This document shows positions 16,648-24,824 of a stretch of DNA of 64,000 nt, piece by piece; positions within the stretch are counted from its first letter, which is position 1; each line of letters opens with the position of its first letter. The notes beneath the pieces were generated by a model, which did not search any database, was not told the DNA's origin, and saw nothing but the letters and a program-made list of their open reading frames with translations. Source of the stretch: Streptomyces sp. R302 (GTDB taxonomy: Bacteria; Actinomycetota; Actinomycetes; Streptomycetales; Streptomycetaceae); NCBI RefSeq assembly GCF_012927245.1, contig NZ_JABBGE010000002.1, forward strand, positions 372,001 to 436,000, written 5' to 3'. The position numbers and the translations under genes are program-made.

Positions 16648-18237
16648 TCAGTCGTCAGCGTGGACGTATTCCAGCTCGGCCAACGTGGCCGCCTCCGCAT
16701 CATCTCGCGCCGCCCTCTGCACGGCTGCCCGCTGTTCCGGATCAAGCCCGGCCACGCGTACGCGGTGCTTGGCTCCTCGCGGATGCAGTATTACGCGCAC
16801 GTCGAACTCATTCAGGATCCCCCTGCGGGCGACATCATCCGGGGCCGTCTTCCAATCATCCTCAATCGTCCGGCCGAGGGGAACCCACCGCATCCCCGCC
16901 GGGCGCTCGGGGAGCCGCTTCAACTCTTCGATCTCCCGAGTCATCCGCGCGTACTCGGTGCGGTACCACTCCGTGTCAGTCTCGGACTCGTACAAGCCTG
17001 CCTGGCGGTCGCCACGGAGCCGCGTACGGTCCGCTTCGATCTCGGCGATACGAGCGGCGTAGCCAGTGCCGGGGTCGAACTCCTTACGCATCACCTGGTG
17101 GTCGCCGTACTCGGCCAGGAACCACGTCGACACGTGCTCGTCCAGCATGGGGACGGACATGGTGGGGGCGGGCTTGCACCCGACGGACGACGGAATGCCA
17201 CGTGTGCGCGCCGTGCAGCCGTACGACGGGTTCTGTCCCGTCCGGGCCACCATGTAGAGCCGTTGGCCGCACCCGCCGCAGAACGCGATCCCCGAGAGCA
17301 GACGTACTCCCTTCGGCGCGCGGGTCCCGGTCCATTTCGGAGCCGTCTTCTTGATCAGCGCGTCACGGGTGGCGTGGTCCCACAGCGGATCGGCGATGCG
17401 CACGGCGTGCCCGTCCGGGCCGATCACGGGGCGCTCGTCGTGCATGAGGTAACCCAAGGATGCTTCGCTGGTGAGCATCCGCTTGAGAGCCTTGGCGTTC
17501 CACAAGGTCCCCTTGGGCTTGCGTCCGTACATCACGGCGCGGTGGTCGGCAGGCGACAGCACACCCGCGCGGTTCAGACGCGCGGCTTCGGTGTGGACGG
17601 TCACCGTTCCGGTCTCGTCGGCGAGGATGCGTTCCGCGACGTCTCGGAGGATGAGGGAGGCCACGGGGTCCAGTTCCACCCGGTCGACGTTGCCGGTGGG
17701 GATGAGCCGTACGAACTGGTACCCATACCGGTTCTTCTGCTTCGGCTGTCCGGCGCTGCGCGCCCGCTTCGTCTCGTCCCGATTGCGCTTCTGGATCGCG
17801 CGAAGCTCCATTTGCGCGCCGAAGGACTCCATGGAGAGCCGCATCTCATCGGCGGGGTCGTCCAGGTTCCACGGCCCGTCGTGGCCGTAGGTGATCAACA
17901 GGCGGCCCGATTCGTGGACCATGTACGCCGTGTTCAGTACGTCCCGCTGGTTGCGCCCGATCCGGTCGACCGCCGAGCCGGCGATCCCGTCGTACGGGCC
18001 CATCTCGTCGCGGAGCCACGGGCCGAGCTTCGGACGCGTCACGGGGTCGGTCGCACCCGACACCTCCCAGTCGTCCGCCCACGCGATGACGTGCCCGCCG
18101 ACAGCTTCCACCGCGCTGAGCACCTGGCCGAGCTGCTTTTCCGGGCTGTTGGTGGAGTCAGACTTGCGAGAGAGGCGACGTACCCCTACCAGGCACTTAC
18201 CGCACCCGTCGTACTCCGTCGTAATCATGCGATCCAT
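16648..18237 (-). CDS. large serine integrase
   Basis: A site-specific recombinase of about 529 residues that integrates element A. The N-terminal resolvase domain has the nucleophile in RRLSR (Ser23 from the ATG at 18237) followed by SPEKQ, with VDRIGRNQRDV as the conserved Arg motif. The recombinase domain (about 180-330) includes NRYGYQFVRLIPTGN and LTSEASLGYLMHDE. A zinc ribbon has CGGCGQRLY and later GC...VGC. A C-terminal coiled-coil segment (IAEIEADRTRLRGDRQAGLY) matches the motif that controls direction. ATGs at 18261 and 18228 are alternatives. It lies next to the right att site. No recombination directionality factor is recognised nearby. Confidence 0.93.
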   Translation of the reverse strand: MDRMITTEYDGCGKCLVGVRRLSRKSDSTNSPEKQLGQVLSAVEAVGGHVIAWADDWEVSGATDPVTRPKLGPWLRDEMGPYDGIAGSAVDRIGRNQRDVLNTAYMVHESGRLLITYGHDGPWNLDDPADEMRLSMESFGAQMELRAIQKRNRDETKRARSAGQPKQKNRYGYQFVRLIPTGNVDRVELDPVASLILRDVAERILADETGTVTVHTEAARLNRAGVLSPADHRAVMYGRKPKGTLWNAKALKRMLTSEASLGYLMHDERPVIGPDGHAVRIADPLWDHATRDALIKKTAPKWTGTRAPKGVRLLSGIAFCGGCGQRLYMVARTGQNPSYGCTARTRGIPSSVGCKPAPTMSVPMLDEHVSTWFLAEYGDHQVMRKEFDPGTGYAARIAEIEADRTRLRGDRQAGLYESETDTEWYRTEYARMTREIEELKRLPERPAGMRWVPLGRTIEDDWKTAPDDVARRGILNEFDVRVILHPRGAKHRVRVAGLDPEQRAAVQRAARDDAEAATLAELEYVHADD

Positions 18238-18263
18238 CTTGCGCGAACTCCGCTCCCGCACGC

Positions 18264-18289
18264 ATGTGCGTTTTGCGGGCGCTCCCGGT
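18264..18289. other. attR of element A (host side at right)
   Basis: The element arm at 18264-18285 reads ATGTGCGTTT then TGCGGGCGCTCC, followed by CG and the shared GT (18288-18289), then host GAGGACGGCG. With the left arm (9024-9045) it makes a 50-bp attP with 22-bp inverted arms (18 of 22 matching) around a six-base centre. The predicted crossover dinucleotide is GT. Confidence 0.88.
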
Positions 18290-18637
18290 GAGGACGGCGT
18301 CGTACGAGTCGTACGGCAGCGCCTTCGTCCACTCGGGGTCCTTGAGGTCGGCCGTCACGAAGGTGACGCGCCCGTCGCCCTCGAAGGTGCCGCGGGCGAT
18401 GGCGAGCAGCGCGGGGTCGAGGTCGACACCCGTGGAGACCGCGCCCGGGAACCTCCGGAGGAGCCTGTCCGTGATACTTCCCGTACCGCAGGCGAGGTCG
18501 AGGACGCGGGGCTCGGGCCCCACCAGCGCCTCGACCATGTCGAGCATGACGCGGAACCGCTCCTCGCGGTCCGGCATGTACCACTCCTGCTGACGGTCCC
18601 AGCTCCGCTGCCAGCCCGCCCAGTCGGTGTCGCTCAT
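18290..18637 (-). pseudogene. SAM methyltransferase, N-terminal half (split by element A)
   Basis: This encodes the first 116 residues of the interrupted methyltransferase, starting MSDTDWAGWQRSWDRQQEWY. SAM motif I is VLDLACGTGSIT, and GVDLDPALLAIA and VTADLKDPEW follow. The native frame runs to base 18290; past it, the frame enters the element arm (GSARKTHM). The host promoter is retained, so a truncated protein with the SAM-binding fold could still be made. The substrate of the intact enzyme is unknown. Confidence 0.9.
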
Positions 18638-18755
18638 GCCCGTACCCTCCGTCGTCGTCGACGCCACAGAAAACCCGAGAACGTAATACCCTCGAAGGGG
18701 AAACACCAGTTACCCCCTCGACGCCGACCCTAGCCCGCCACCGTAAGGACTACAA

Positions 18756-19385
18756 GTGGAACTGGCCTATTACTCGGATTACGCCGTGCGCCTCGTCAAC
18801 ACCGAGGAGCCGGCCCGCGGCAGGGACGGCCTCACCACGGTCGAGGTGCTCAAGGAACTGTTCGGCCCGGCCACCCAGATGGCCCGCCGGATCACCGAGG
18901 CCGACCTGCCCCGCTTCCGCGCGATCAGGACCCGGCTCCGGGCCGTCTTCGCGGCGGCGGACGAGGGCGACCACACCGGCGCGGTCGACCTCCTAAACTC
19001 CCTCCTCCTGGAGTTCCCGGTCAGCCCGCAGATCTCCGGCCACGACCACCTCGACGACGAGGGGCGGCCCCGCTGGCACATGCACCTCGCCGACCACTCG
19101 TCCAACGCCACGGCCGGGTACGCGGCGATCTCCGCGATGGGACTCGCCTTCCACCTGACGGAGTTCGGCGCCGACCGGCTGGGCCTCTGCCAGGCCCCGC
19201 CCTGCCGCAACGCCTACCTCGACACCTCCACCAACCGCTCCCGGCGCTACTGCTCCGACCGCTGCGCCACCCGGGCCAACGTGGCCGCCTACCGGGCCCG
19301 CAAGCGCCTGGAGGCCGAGCGGGCCGACCTCACCGGCCGCACCGCCGAGAACAGCCAGGAGAGCACCACCCCGGCCGAACGCTGA
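18756..19385 (+). CDS. CGNR zinc-finger (ABATE-domain) protein
   Basis: A 209-residue regulator-like protein. The N-terminal ABATE domain (about 5-150) starts LAYYSDYAVRLVNTEEP and has RFRAIRTRLRAVFAAADEGD. The C-terminal CGNR finger holds CQAPPCRNAYLDTS, NRSRRYCSDRCATRANVAAYR with four cysteines. It is a putative DNA-binding stress regulator; targets are unknown. The GTG start has AAGGA seven bases upstream. The C-terminal tail overlaps the sodX gene on the other strand by about 97 bases. Confidence 0.9.
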   Translation: MELAYYSDYAVRLVNTEEPARGRDGLTTVEVLKELFGPATQMARRITEADLPRFRAIRTRLRAVFAAADEGDHTGAVDLLNSLLLEFPVSPQISGHDHLDDEGRPRWHMHLADHSSNATAGYAAISAMGLAFHLTEFGADRLGLCQAPPCRNAYLDTSTNRSRRYCSDRCATRANVAAYRARKRLEAERADLTGRTAENSQESTTPAER

Positions 19386-19714
19386 CGCCCCGGCGTCACC
19401 GGCCGGTACCGGCCCAGCACCCGCCCGAGCACCAGCTCGGGCGGTACGGCCCCGAAGACCCGGCTGTCCCCCTCGGCGTCCGCGTTGTCCCCGAGCACCC
19501 ACCACCCGGCGTCCCGCCGCTCGACCAGCCGCTTCACGACGAGCAGATCCTGCTGGAGCGGATGCCGCAGCACCACGACGTCACCGAGGCCCACCCGCCC
19601 CCCGTACCGCACCAGCACCTGATCCCCGTGCAGCAACGTGGGCACCATCGACACCCCTGTCACCTCGGCAAACCCGAACGGCGCCTCGGCCGCCGCGGTG
19701 GCTTCCCGCTCCAC
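19289..19714 (-). CDS. sodX: nickel superoxide dismutase maturation protease
   Basis: A signal-peptidase-like serine protease (S26 fold) that removes the leader of SodN so nickel can bind. Visible are the nucleophile region GVSMVPTLLHGDQVLV and the general-base region VVLRHPLQQDLLVVKRLVE with the following GDNADAEGDSR. The gene is divergent from sodN, the standard arrangement. The frame is open to a GTG at 19831. The GTG at 19714 is preferred because GAGGGGA lies upstream and it gives the usual length of about 140 residues. The C-terminal end overlaps the CGNR gene on the opposite strand. Confidence 0.85.
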   Translation of the reverse strand: MEREATAAAEAPFGFAEVTGVSMVPTLLHGDQVLVRYGGRVGLGDVVVLRHPLQQDLLVVKRLVERRDAGWWVLGDNADAEGDSRVFGAVPPELVLGRVLGRYRPVTPGRQRSAGVVLSWLFSAVRPVRSARSASRRLRAR

Positions 19715-19863
19715 TCCCGCTCCCCTCACCGACTCGTCCACTCGTACACGAGTCCCATCCTGACCCCGGACTTTTGCCCTAAGCCCCAGGGGCGCTCGCG
19801 AAAACGCCCTTCTCACCGAGTAATCTCCCACCTGAGAAGACGATCACGAGGAAGGACGGCTCA

Positions 19864-20259
19864 ATGCTCTCCCGCCTGTTTGCCCCCAAGGTCAAGGTCA
19901 GCGCCCACTGCGACCTCCCCTGCGGCGTGTACGACCCGGCCCAGGCCCGCATCGAGGCCGAGTCCGTCAAGGCTGTCCAGGAGAAGTACCAGGCGAACGA
20001 GGACCCGCACTTCCGGGCCCGCGCCACGGTCATCAAGGAGCAGCGCGCGGAGCTCGCCAAGCACCACGTCTCGGTGCTGTGGAGCGACTACTTCAAGGCC
20101 CCGCACTTCGAGAAGTACCCCGAGCTCAACCAGCTGGTCAACGACACCCTGAAGGCCCTCTCGGCCGCCAAGGCGTCCACCGACCCGAAGACCGGCGAGA
20201 AGGCCCTCGAGCTCATCGCCGAGATCGACCGCATCTTCTGGGAGACCAAGAAGGCCTGA
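19864..20259 (+). CDS. sodN: nickel-containing superoxide dismutase
   Basis: A 131-residue precursor. A 14-residue leader (MLSRLFAPKVKVSA) is cleaved before HCDLPCGVYDP, the nickel hook in which His1, Cys2 and Cys6 bind the metal. The rest is the four-helix bundle ending in IFWETKKA. It detoxifies superoxide as a cytoplasmic hexamer. GAGGAAGGA precedes the ATG. Nickel-dependent control through Nur is known in S. coelicolor; no operator is claimed here. The last six codons and stop form the attachment repeat of element B, so the coding sequence is intact but its native downstream region is now 17.7 kb away. Confidence 0.97.
   Translation: MLSRLFAPKVKVSAHCDLPCGVYDPAQARIEAESVKAVQEKYQANEDPHFRARATVIKEQRAELAKHHVSVLWSDYFKAPHFEKYPELNQLVNDTLKALSAAKASTDPKTGEKALELIAEIDRIFWETKKA
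20241..20259. other. attL of element B (3' end of sodN)
   Basis: The 19-bp sequence GGAGACCAAGAAGGCCTGA is repeated exactly at 37989-38007. It covers the last codons and stop of sodN, so integration leaves the coding sequence complete. The tyrosine integrase gene ends eight bases to the right. Confidence 0.92.
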
Positions 20260-20266
20260 TCTCCCT

Positions 20267-21421
20267 CTAGGCGGCCTGACCTGCACTTTCGCGGGCCGCG
20301 CCGCTTAGATGTCCGCACCCGGTCCGCAGGCCGCCGAGCACGGCGTCCATGACGGCCCGGGTGCGGTCTTCTTCCCCCGGCCACAGGTGCGCGTAGATCC
20401 GCAGCGTGATGACGGCGGACGCGTGCCCGAGGACCAACTGCACCTGCTTGACGCTCGCCCCGCCGGCGATGAGCGCGGAGGCGTAGAAGTGCCGCAGGTC
20501 GTGGGTGACCATGTGCGGCAGCTCGACAGCCTTACGGCCCTCGCGCTCGGCGGCTCCGTTCTCAGCCGCCTGGAGCGCCTTGCGGGCCCCGTTCCACTCG
20601 GTCTTCCACCGCCGGTAGTTGAGTGGCTCGCCCTCCTCCATGGTGAACAGCCACTCCCTGGACGGACGTGCGGCGAGATGCGCGAGGAGCGCGTCGGTGA
20701 CGACCTCGCCGACCGGGACCGTACGCCGGGACTTGGCGGTCTTCGGCGGGCCGATCTTCCCGGACTGGAGCCGCTGCCGCTCGACGCGGATGGCGCCGGC
20801 CTTGAAGTCGACGTCCGCCACCTTCAGGCCGAGCAGTTCGCCTATGCGGAGCCCTGATCCGGCGAGGGTGACGATCGCCGCTCGGATGTACGGCGGCATC
20901 ACCCGTGCCATCGCCTCGACCTGCTCGACCGTGGGCGGGGTGACCTCCTCGTCCGGCATGGCGGGGAGGGTAATCCGGCGGCACGGGCTGGAGGCGATGA
21001 TCTTGTCGTCCACGGCCGCCGTCATGACGCGTACGAGGACGTCGTAGACGTTCCGCACGCTGCCGGGGCCAAGTTGGTCGGAGAGGTGCTTGAAGAGCAC
21101 CTGTATGTCGTTGCGGCGTATCGCGGCCATTGAGCGGGCACCCAGCGCCGGTACGAGGTGCAGCCGGAGCGCGTTGTCGGTGATGCGCTCGCCCGCCTCA
21201 CTGGCGATGAGCGAGCCTTCCCACTTCTCGGCGTACTTCTCGAAGGTGACTCGGCCGGCGCGCGGGTCGACGTACTGGCCGGTGACCATGCTGGCCGTGA
21301 CCTCGTCGATCCACCGCTGGGCGTCGAGCTTCCGCTCGAAGTGGCGCGCGTGCTCCTTGCCGTCGAGATCGCGGTAGCGGGCCCGCCACTTGCCGTTGGG
21401 GCGCTTCTGGATGTTGGCCAA
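20267..21421 (-). CDS. int: tyrosine recombinase / integrase
   Basis: A 384-residue integrase. The N-terminal AP2-like arm-binding segment starts MANIQKRPNGKWRARYRDLDGKEH. A SAM-like core-binding domain follows, then the catalytic domain: first Arg in LAGSGLRIGELLGLKVADVD, HDLRHFYASALI for the His-x-x-Arg box, GHASAVITLRIYAHL ending in the tyrosine nucleophile. The gene runs into the left attachment site, as usual for integrases of this class. It acts on the 3' end of sodN. The gene upstream encodes an XRE regulator 24 bases away and is probably in the same transcript. Confidence 0.95.
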   Translation of the reverse strand: MANIQKRPNGKWRARYRDLDGKEHARHFERKLDAQRWIDEVTASMVTGQYVDPRAGRVTFEKYAEKWEGSLIASEAGERITDNALRLHLVPALGARSMAAIRRNDIQVLFKHLSDQLGPGSVRNVYDVLVRVMTAAVDDKIIASSPCRRITLPAMPDEEVTPPTVEQVEAMARVMPPYIRAAIVTLAGSGLRIGELLGLKVADVDFKAGAIRVERQRLQSGKIGPPKTAKSRRTVPVGEVVTDALLAHLAARPSREWLFTMEEGEPLNYRRWKTEWNGARKALQAAENGAAEREGRKAVELPHMVTHDLRHFYASALIAGGASVKQVQLVLGHASAVITLRIYAHLWPGEEDRTRAVMDAVLGGLRTGCGHLSGAARESAGQAA

Positions 21422-21445
21422 GTGGCCACTCCTTCGTGTCGGTTG

Positions 21446-21946
21446 TCAGTAGTGGCCGCCGTCCGCGATGTCGTTGCTGAGCGTGCGAGCGTCGCGCTCG
21501 TCGCCCATGAGGCGGAGGCACTGCTCGTGGATCGCCCGCGAGCTGTCGGGATGGGCCTTGATGTGGTCGGCGATGGCGACCACGGCGTGATGGAGGCGGT
21601 CGCGCGCGTCGCGGGCCTCGTAGAACGCCTCGACGGCCTCTTGGACCAGCCGCCGACTGTCGATGTCGAGCCCCTCCAGGGGCGGGGACATCAGCTCTTC
21701 AAGAGGAAGCTCGAAGACGCGGGAGAAGGCGAGGGCCTCGTCGAGATTGATGCGCCGGCGCGGGGTGCCGTTCTCGATACGCCAGACCGCCGTCTGGTTC
21801 ATCTTGACGCCGGCTCTGGTCACCCGCTCCGCCAGCTCGGTCGTGCTCCACCCTCTGACCTCGCGCTCCAGCGCCACACGCGCGGCCACGTTCCCCTCGC
21901 TGTAGAGCAGCGGCACCTCGTCGCCCTCGGGCCTGTCGCCTGCCAT
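21446..21946 (-). CDS. XRE-family regulator of element B
   Basis: A 166-residue protein with an N-terminal HTH (residues about 22-75: VALEREVRGWSTTELAERVTRAGVKMNQTAVWRIENGTPRRRI) and a helical C-terminal half. It lies between the integrase and the divergent excisionase-like gene, the usual place for a repressor controlling excision. The divergent gap (21947-22066) is A/T-richer and probably holds its operator. Confidence 0.85.
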   Translation of the reverse strand: MAGDRPEGDEVPLLYSEGNVAARVALEREVRGWSTTELAERVTRAGVKMNQTAVWRIENGTPRRRINLDEALAFSRVFELPLEELMSPPLEGLDIDSRRLVQEAVEAFYEARDARDRLHHAVVAIADHIKAHPDSSRAIHEQCLRLMGDERDARTLSNDIADGGHY

Positions 21947-22066
21947 CGAACCTCCATCATCACATCGCTATCCCAATTGAAACATGAGCTTCCCGATTTG
22001 GTTAACCGGCGATCCCGGGGTACAACTCTATGCAGATCGAATCGCCACCTAGCCGAATGGGAATGC

Positions 22067-22261
22067 ATGCGATACCTGACCACCACCGAGGTCGCCGAGC
22101 GCTACCGCACAGCCGAAAGCACCGTCCGCTACTGGCGCCAGATCAAGAAGGGGCCGCGCGGCATCAAGGTCGGCAAGCGGGTGCTCTACCCCGAGGCCGA
22201 GCTGCTGCGCTACGAGCGGACGCTGATCGACGGCCGAGACGAGTGGGGCCTGGCCTCATGA
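22067..22261 (+). CDS. xis: excisionase-like winged-helix protein (MerR/AlpA type)
   Basis: A 64-residue protein starting MRYLTTTEVAERYRTAESTVRYW, followed by KKGPRGIKVGKRVLYPEAELLRYERT, the standard fold of small recombination directionality factors and AlpA-like activators. Divergent from the integrase/repressor pair, it should favour excision of element B. The ATG at 22067 is the only suitable start. Its stop overlaps the ATG of a tiny downstream frame. Confidence 0.85.
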   Translation: MRYLTTTEVAERYRTAESTVRYWRQIKKGPRGIKVGKRVLYPEAELLRYERTLIDGRDEWGLAS

Positions 22262-22347
22262 GCCGCTGGCAGCCCCGGACGCAGCAACGGCCCCCGGCGC
22301 GCCAACGCCGAGGGCCGGAGATTCCCCTGCACGTCGCCCATCCCTGA
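22258..22347 (+). CDS. tiny basic open frame (29 aa), doubtful
   Basis: An ATGA overlap with the excisionase-like gene opens a 29-codon frame rich in Arg, Gln and Pro (MSRWQPRTQQRPPARQRRGP). The overlap suggests coupling, and similar tiny basic frames follow excisionase genes in actinomycete elements. A hairpin-like repeat (GGTGAG...CTCACC, about 22360-22396) follows. Translation is unproven. Confidence 0.35.
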   Translation: MSRWQPRTQQRPPARQRRGPEIPLHVAHP

Positions 22348-22409
22348 ACGAACGAATTGGTGAGAGGCGGGACCTTGCCCGTCCCGTCCCTCACCTGAGA
22401 GGAACGTCT

Positions 22410-23987
22410 ATGGAGGACCCTACGTCCCCCGCCACCTCGAACGCATCCGAGGTTGTCTGGCCCACCCCCGCGGTCCCCGGCCAGGGCATCCCCTGGCGCA
22501 ACGGGGACCGAACGGAGTCACGGTCGGGTTTTCCGGTCGGGGACCGAAACACCCCCAGCGCGATACCTGTGCAGGTCAGCGCCCTGGGGACCGGTCCCGC
22601 CGGAGCGGAAGCCGGGGACCGGGCGGAGACTTTCAGTCCGCCGATCCCCGTACCCGGTCCCCGAATCCCGGACGAGCACGCCGTAGACCGAACTGGTGGT
22701 GAGGGCCACGGTCCCCACGCATCTACGGGGACCGTGGTCCCCGACGGCGGATCGGGGACCGGGGACCGCGCCGGTGCGGGCGGCGAGACGGCCGACGAAG
22801 GAGCCGTGCTGCTGGACGACCTGCGCGCGGCGATCGGCCGGTACGTGGTGCTGCCGAGCGACGAGGCCCTGACGGCGGTCACGTTGTGGGTGGCGGCCTC
22901 CCACATCCAACCCGCCCTCCAGCACGCGCCACGGCTGGCGGTGGTGGGGCCGACCAAGGGATGCGGCAAGTCCCGCGTCCTGGACGTGCTCCACGAGACC
23001 GTGCACCAGCCGATGATGACGGTGAACACGTCGCCCGCGGTGGTGTTCCGCGTCATCGGCAAGAACCCGCCGACGCTGCTGGTGGACGAGGCCGACACCA
23101 TCTTCGGCCCGAAGGCCGGCGACAAGGAGGACCTACGCGGCCTGCTGAACGCAGGGCACCAGCGCAACCGGCCCGCCTGGCGAATCTCCGGCCCGGAGCA
23201 CAAGCCGACGGCGTTTCCCACCTTTGCCATGGCCGCGCTCGCCGGGATCGGCGACCTGCCGGACACGATCATGGACCGCGCGGTCGTGCTCCGTATGCAG
23301 AAGCGCAAACCGGGCGAGCGCATCGCCCCATTCCGGTCGCGGTACTCCGTTCCGGAACTGAACGCGCTGCGCGACCGGCTGACCGCCTGGCTGGCCCCGC
23401 TGCGGAGCACTGCCGAGGGCTCGGTTCCGCAGATGCCGGTCGAGGACCGGGCCGCCGACACGTGGGAGCCCCTGGCCATCGTCGCCGACCTGGCCAGCGG
23501 CCACTGGCCCGCCCAGGCCCGTGCGGCCTGCCTGGCGATGACCAGGAACGAAGTGGTCCAGGACGAGCAGACGACACTGAAGACGCGGCTGCTGCGGGAC
23601 GTCCGCCGCGTTTTCGAGCAGGAGGGCCACAAGGAGGCCCTGCGCAGCCAGGACCTGCTCGCCGCCCTCCTCCAGGACGCGGAGGCGCCGTGGGCCGAGT
23701 ACGGGACGAAGGGCCTGAACGCCTACCACCTGGCCAACCTGCTGCGCGACTTCGGCATCAGCCCGGCCAACCACCGCTTCGAGAACGGCAGGCAGGCGAA
23801 GGCGTACGCCCGCAACCAGTTCCTCGACGCCTGGGCGCGCTACTGCCCCGACTCCGCCCCACCGGCACCCGCAGCAGCGGAGACCGTGCCCGCACGTCGA
23901 GTCCCGGGCAAGCCGCCCGCCCCGCCATCCGGGGCGCTGCCCATCGGGCCGCCCGGCGGGCCTGCCGGCCCCAGGCCCACGCGCTGA
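22410..23987 (+). CDS. DUF3631-domain ATPase (replication-associated, putative)
   Basis: A 525-residue protein. Residues 1-130 are Pro/Gly-rich and low-complexity. An ATPase core follows: Walker A GPTKGCGKSR, Walker B TLLVDEADTIF, and an arginine-rich LPDTIMDRAVVLRMQKRKPGE. The DUF3631 domain (about 320-480, NEVVQDEQTTLKTRLLRDVRR...AWAEYG-type helices, FGISPANHRFENGRQAKAY) follows. Such proteins are encoded on actinobacterial plasmids and integrated elements and are presumed replicative or helicase-loading. AGAGGA precedes the ATG. It lies just upstream of the mobilization genes on the same strand. Confidence 0.85.
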   Translation: MEDPTSPATSNASEVVWPTPAVPGQGIPWRNGDRTESRSGFPVGDRNTPSAIPVQVSALGTGPAGAEAGDRAETFSPPIPVPGPRIPDEHAVDRTGGEGHGPHASTGTVVPDGGSGTGDRAGAGGETADEGAVLLDDLRAAIGRYVVLPSDEALTAVTLWVAASHIQPALQHAPRLAVVGPTKGCGKSRVLDVLHETVHQPMMTVNTSPAVVFRVIGKNPPTLLVDEADTIFGPKAGDKEDLRGLLNAGHQRNRPAWRISGPEHKPTAFPTFAMAALAGIGDLPDTIMDRAVVLRMQKRKPGERIAPFRSRYSVPELNALRDRLTAWLAPLRSTAEGSVPQMPVEDRAADTWEPLAIVADLASGHWPAQARAACLAMTRNEVVQDEQTTLKTRLLRDVRRVFEQEGHKEALRSQDLLAALLQDAEAPWAEYGTKGLNAYHLANLLRDFGISPANHRFENGRQAKAYARNQFLDAWARYCPDSAPPAPAAAETVPARRVPGKPPAPPSGALPIGPPGGPAGPRPTR

Positions 23988-24005
23988 CACCAGCTCCGTA
24001 TCAAT

Positions 24006-24071
24006 CCGTCGCATCCGTACCTGCGACCGTCTCCGTACCTATCCTGACCAGCTACGGGACGGATGCGACGG
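24006..24071. other. candidate oriT hairpin region
   Basis: A perfect 13-bp inverted repeat, CCGTCGCATCCGT (24006-24018) and its complement (24059-24071), with a 40-base middle, lies directly upstream of the mobC/relaxase pair. Origins of transfer commonly have this position and form. It could instead be a terminator for the DUF3631 gene, but the loop is long for that. Confidence 0.5.
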
Positions 24072-24113
24072 ACGTGACGAAGCCCCACCCCACACCACCA
24101 CCGGAGCACCACC

Positions 24114-24824
24114 ATGCCCGAAACGAGCACCGACAACGCCCCCACCCGCCGCCGCAAGGGATTCTTCGGCCTGACCCGCCGATCAGCAGCAAGCTGGAGC
24201 GAACGAGCCTCTAACGAGGCTTCGTCCGCGCTTGCCCCCGCCCCAGGGGTGGCGGAGGAGGAAGCCGAGCGCCAGGGGGCGCCCGAGCCGGAAAAGGGTG
24301 TAGCCGAGACCGGCTGCCCGCCCGCAGCCGACTCCGTCGCCCCGAGCACTCAGCCGCCGGCCGATGTCCAACCGCCCGTCGAGCAGCCCTCCTGGCGGGA
24401 CCTTGATGCCCCCGTCCTGCCCGCGCTGATGAACCGCAAGCGCACCGTGGAGAAGCGCGACCAGGAGAAGACCATCCGCTTCACCCGGACCGCTGTGAGC
24501 GTGATCAGCGCCGCAGCTCACCAGCGCGGTCAGAAGTTCGCCGGATTCGTCGGCGACGCCGCCCTCGCCGTCGCCCTCGGCAAGGCCGGCATGATCGGCA
24601 GCCCGGAGGACGACCCAGTCCGCCCGCTGATCGAGGCCGTCGAGGCACACACGGTCGCGCTCAACCGCATCGGCGGCAACCTCAACCAGATCACCGCAGC
24701 CATCCACCGAGGAAGAGTGCCCGAGCGCGCCGAGGCCGTGCTGGACCGCGTCGAGCAAGCAGCCGAGAACAGCTACCGACTGATCGACCAGCTCCTGACG
24801 GAAGGCACCGCGCATGGTTCCTGA
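24114..24824 (+). CDS. mobC: MobC-like relaxosome accessory protein
   Basis: A 236-residue protein. The N-terminal 100 residues are disordered (Pro/Glu/Ala). The C-terminal half has a ribbon-helix-helix-like start (KTIRFTRTAVSVISAAAHQ) and the mobilization motif LNRIGGNLNQITAAIHRG, diagnostic of the MobC family. MobC proteins help the relaxase open DNA at oriT. GGAG lies upstream of the ATG. The gene overlaps the relaxase start by 11 bases, so the two are made together. Confidence 0.88.
   Translation: MPETSTDNAPTRRRKGFFGLTRRSAASWSERASNEASSALAPAPGVAEEEAERQGAPEPEKGVAETGCPPAADSVAPSTQPPADVQPPVEQPSWRDLDAPVLPALMNRKRTVEKRDQEKTIRFTRTAVSVISAAAHQRGQKFAGFVGDAALAVALGKAGMIGSPEDDPVRPLIEAVEAHTVALNRIGGNLNQITAAIHRGRVPERAEAVLDRVEQAAENSYRLIDQLLTEGTAHGS

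Larger units (their letters stand above)
9022..18289. mobile_element. Element A: serine-integrase element, phage-satellite-like, 9,268 bp
   Basis: The boundaries come from the split methyltransferase gene. The left junction shares GT at 9020-9021 with GT at 18288-18289 on the right. The element encodes a large serine integrase at its right end and then a leftward series: zinc-finger protein, small proteins, HNH endonuclease, terminase small subunit, a regulatory trio, small cargo proteins and an isoaspartyl-methyltransferase-like enzyme. There are no structural phage genes, no large terminase and no recognisable replication or conjugation gene. It may be a satellite that borrows a helper phage, or a decayed prophage. 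Leftward orientation of every confident gene and intact integrase and att sites argue against heavy decay. Confidence 0.92.
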
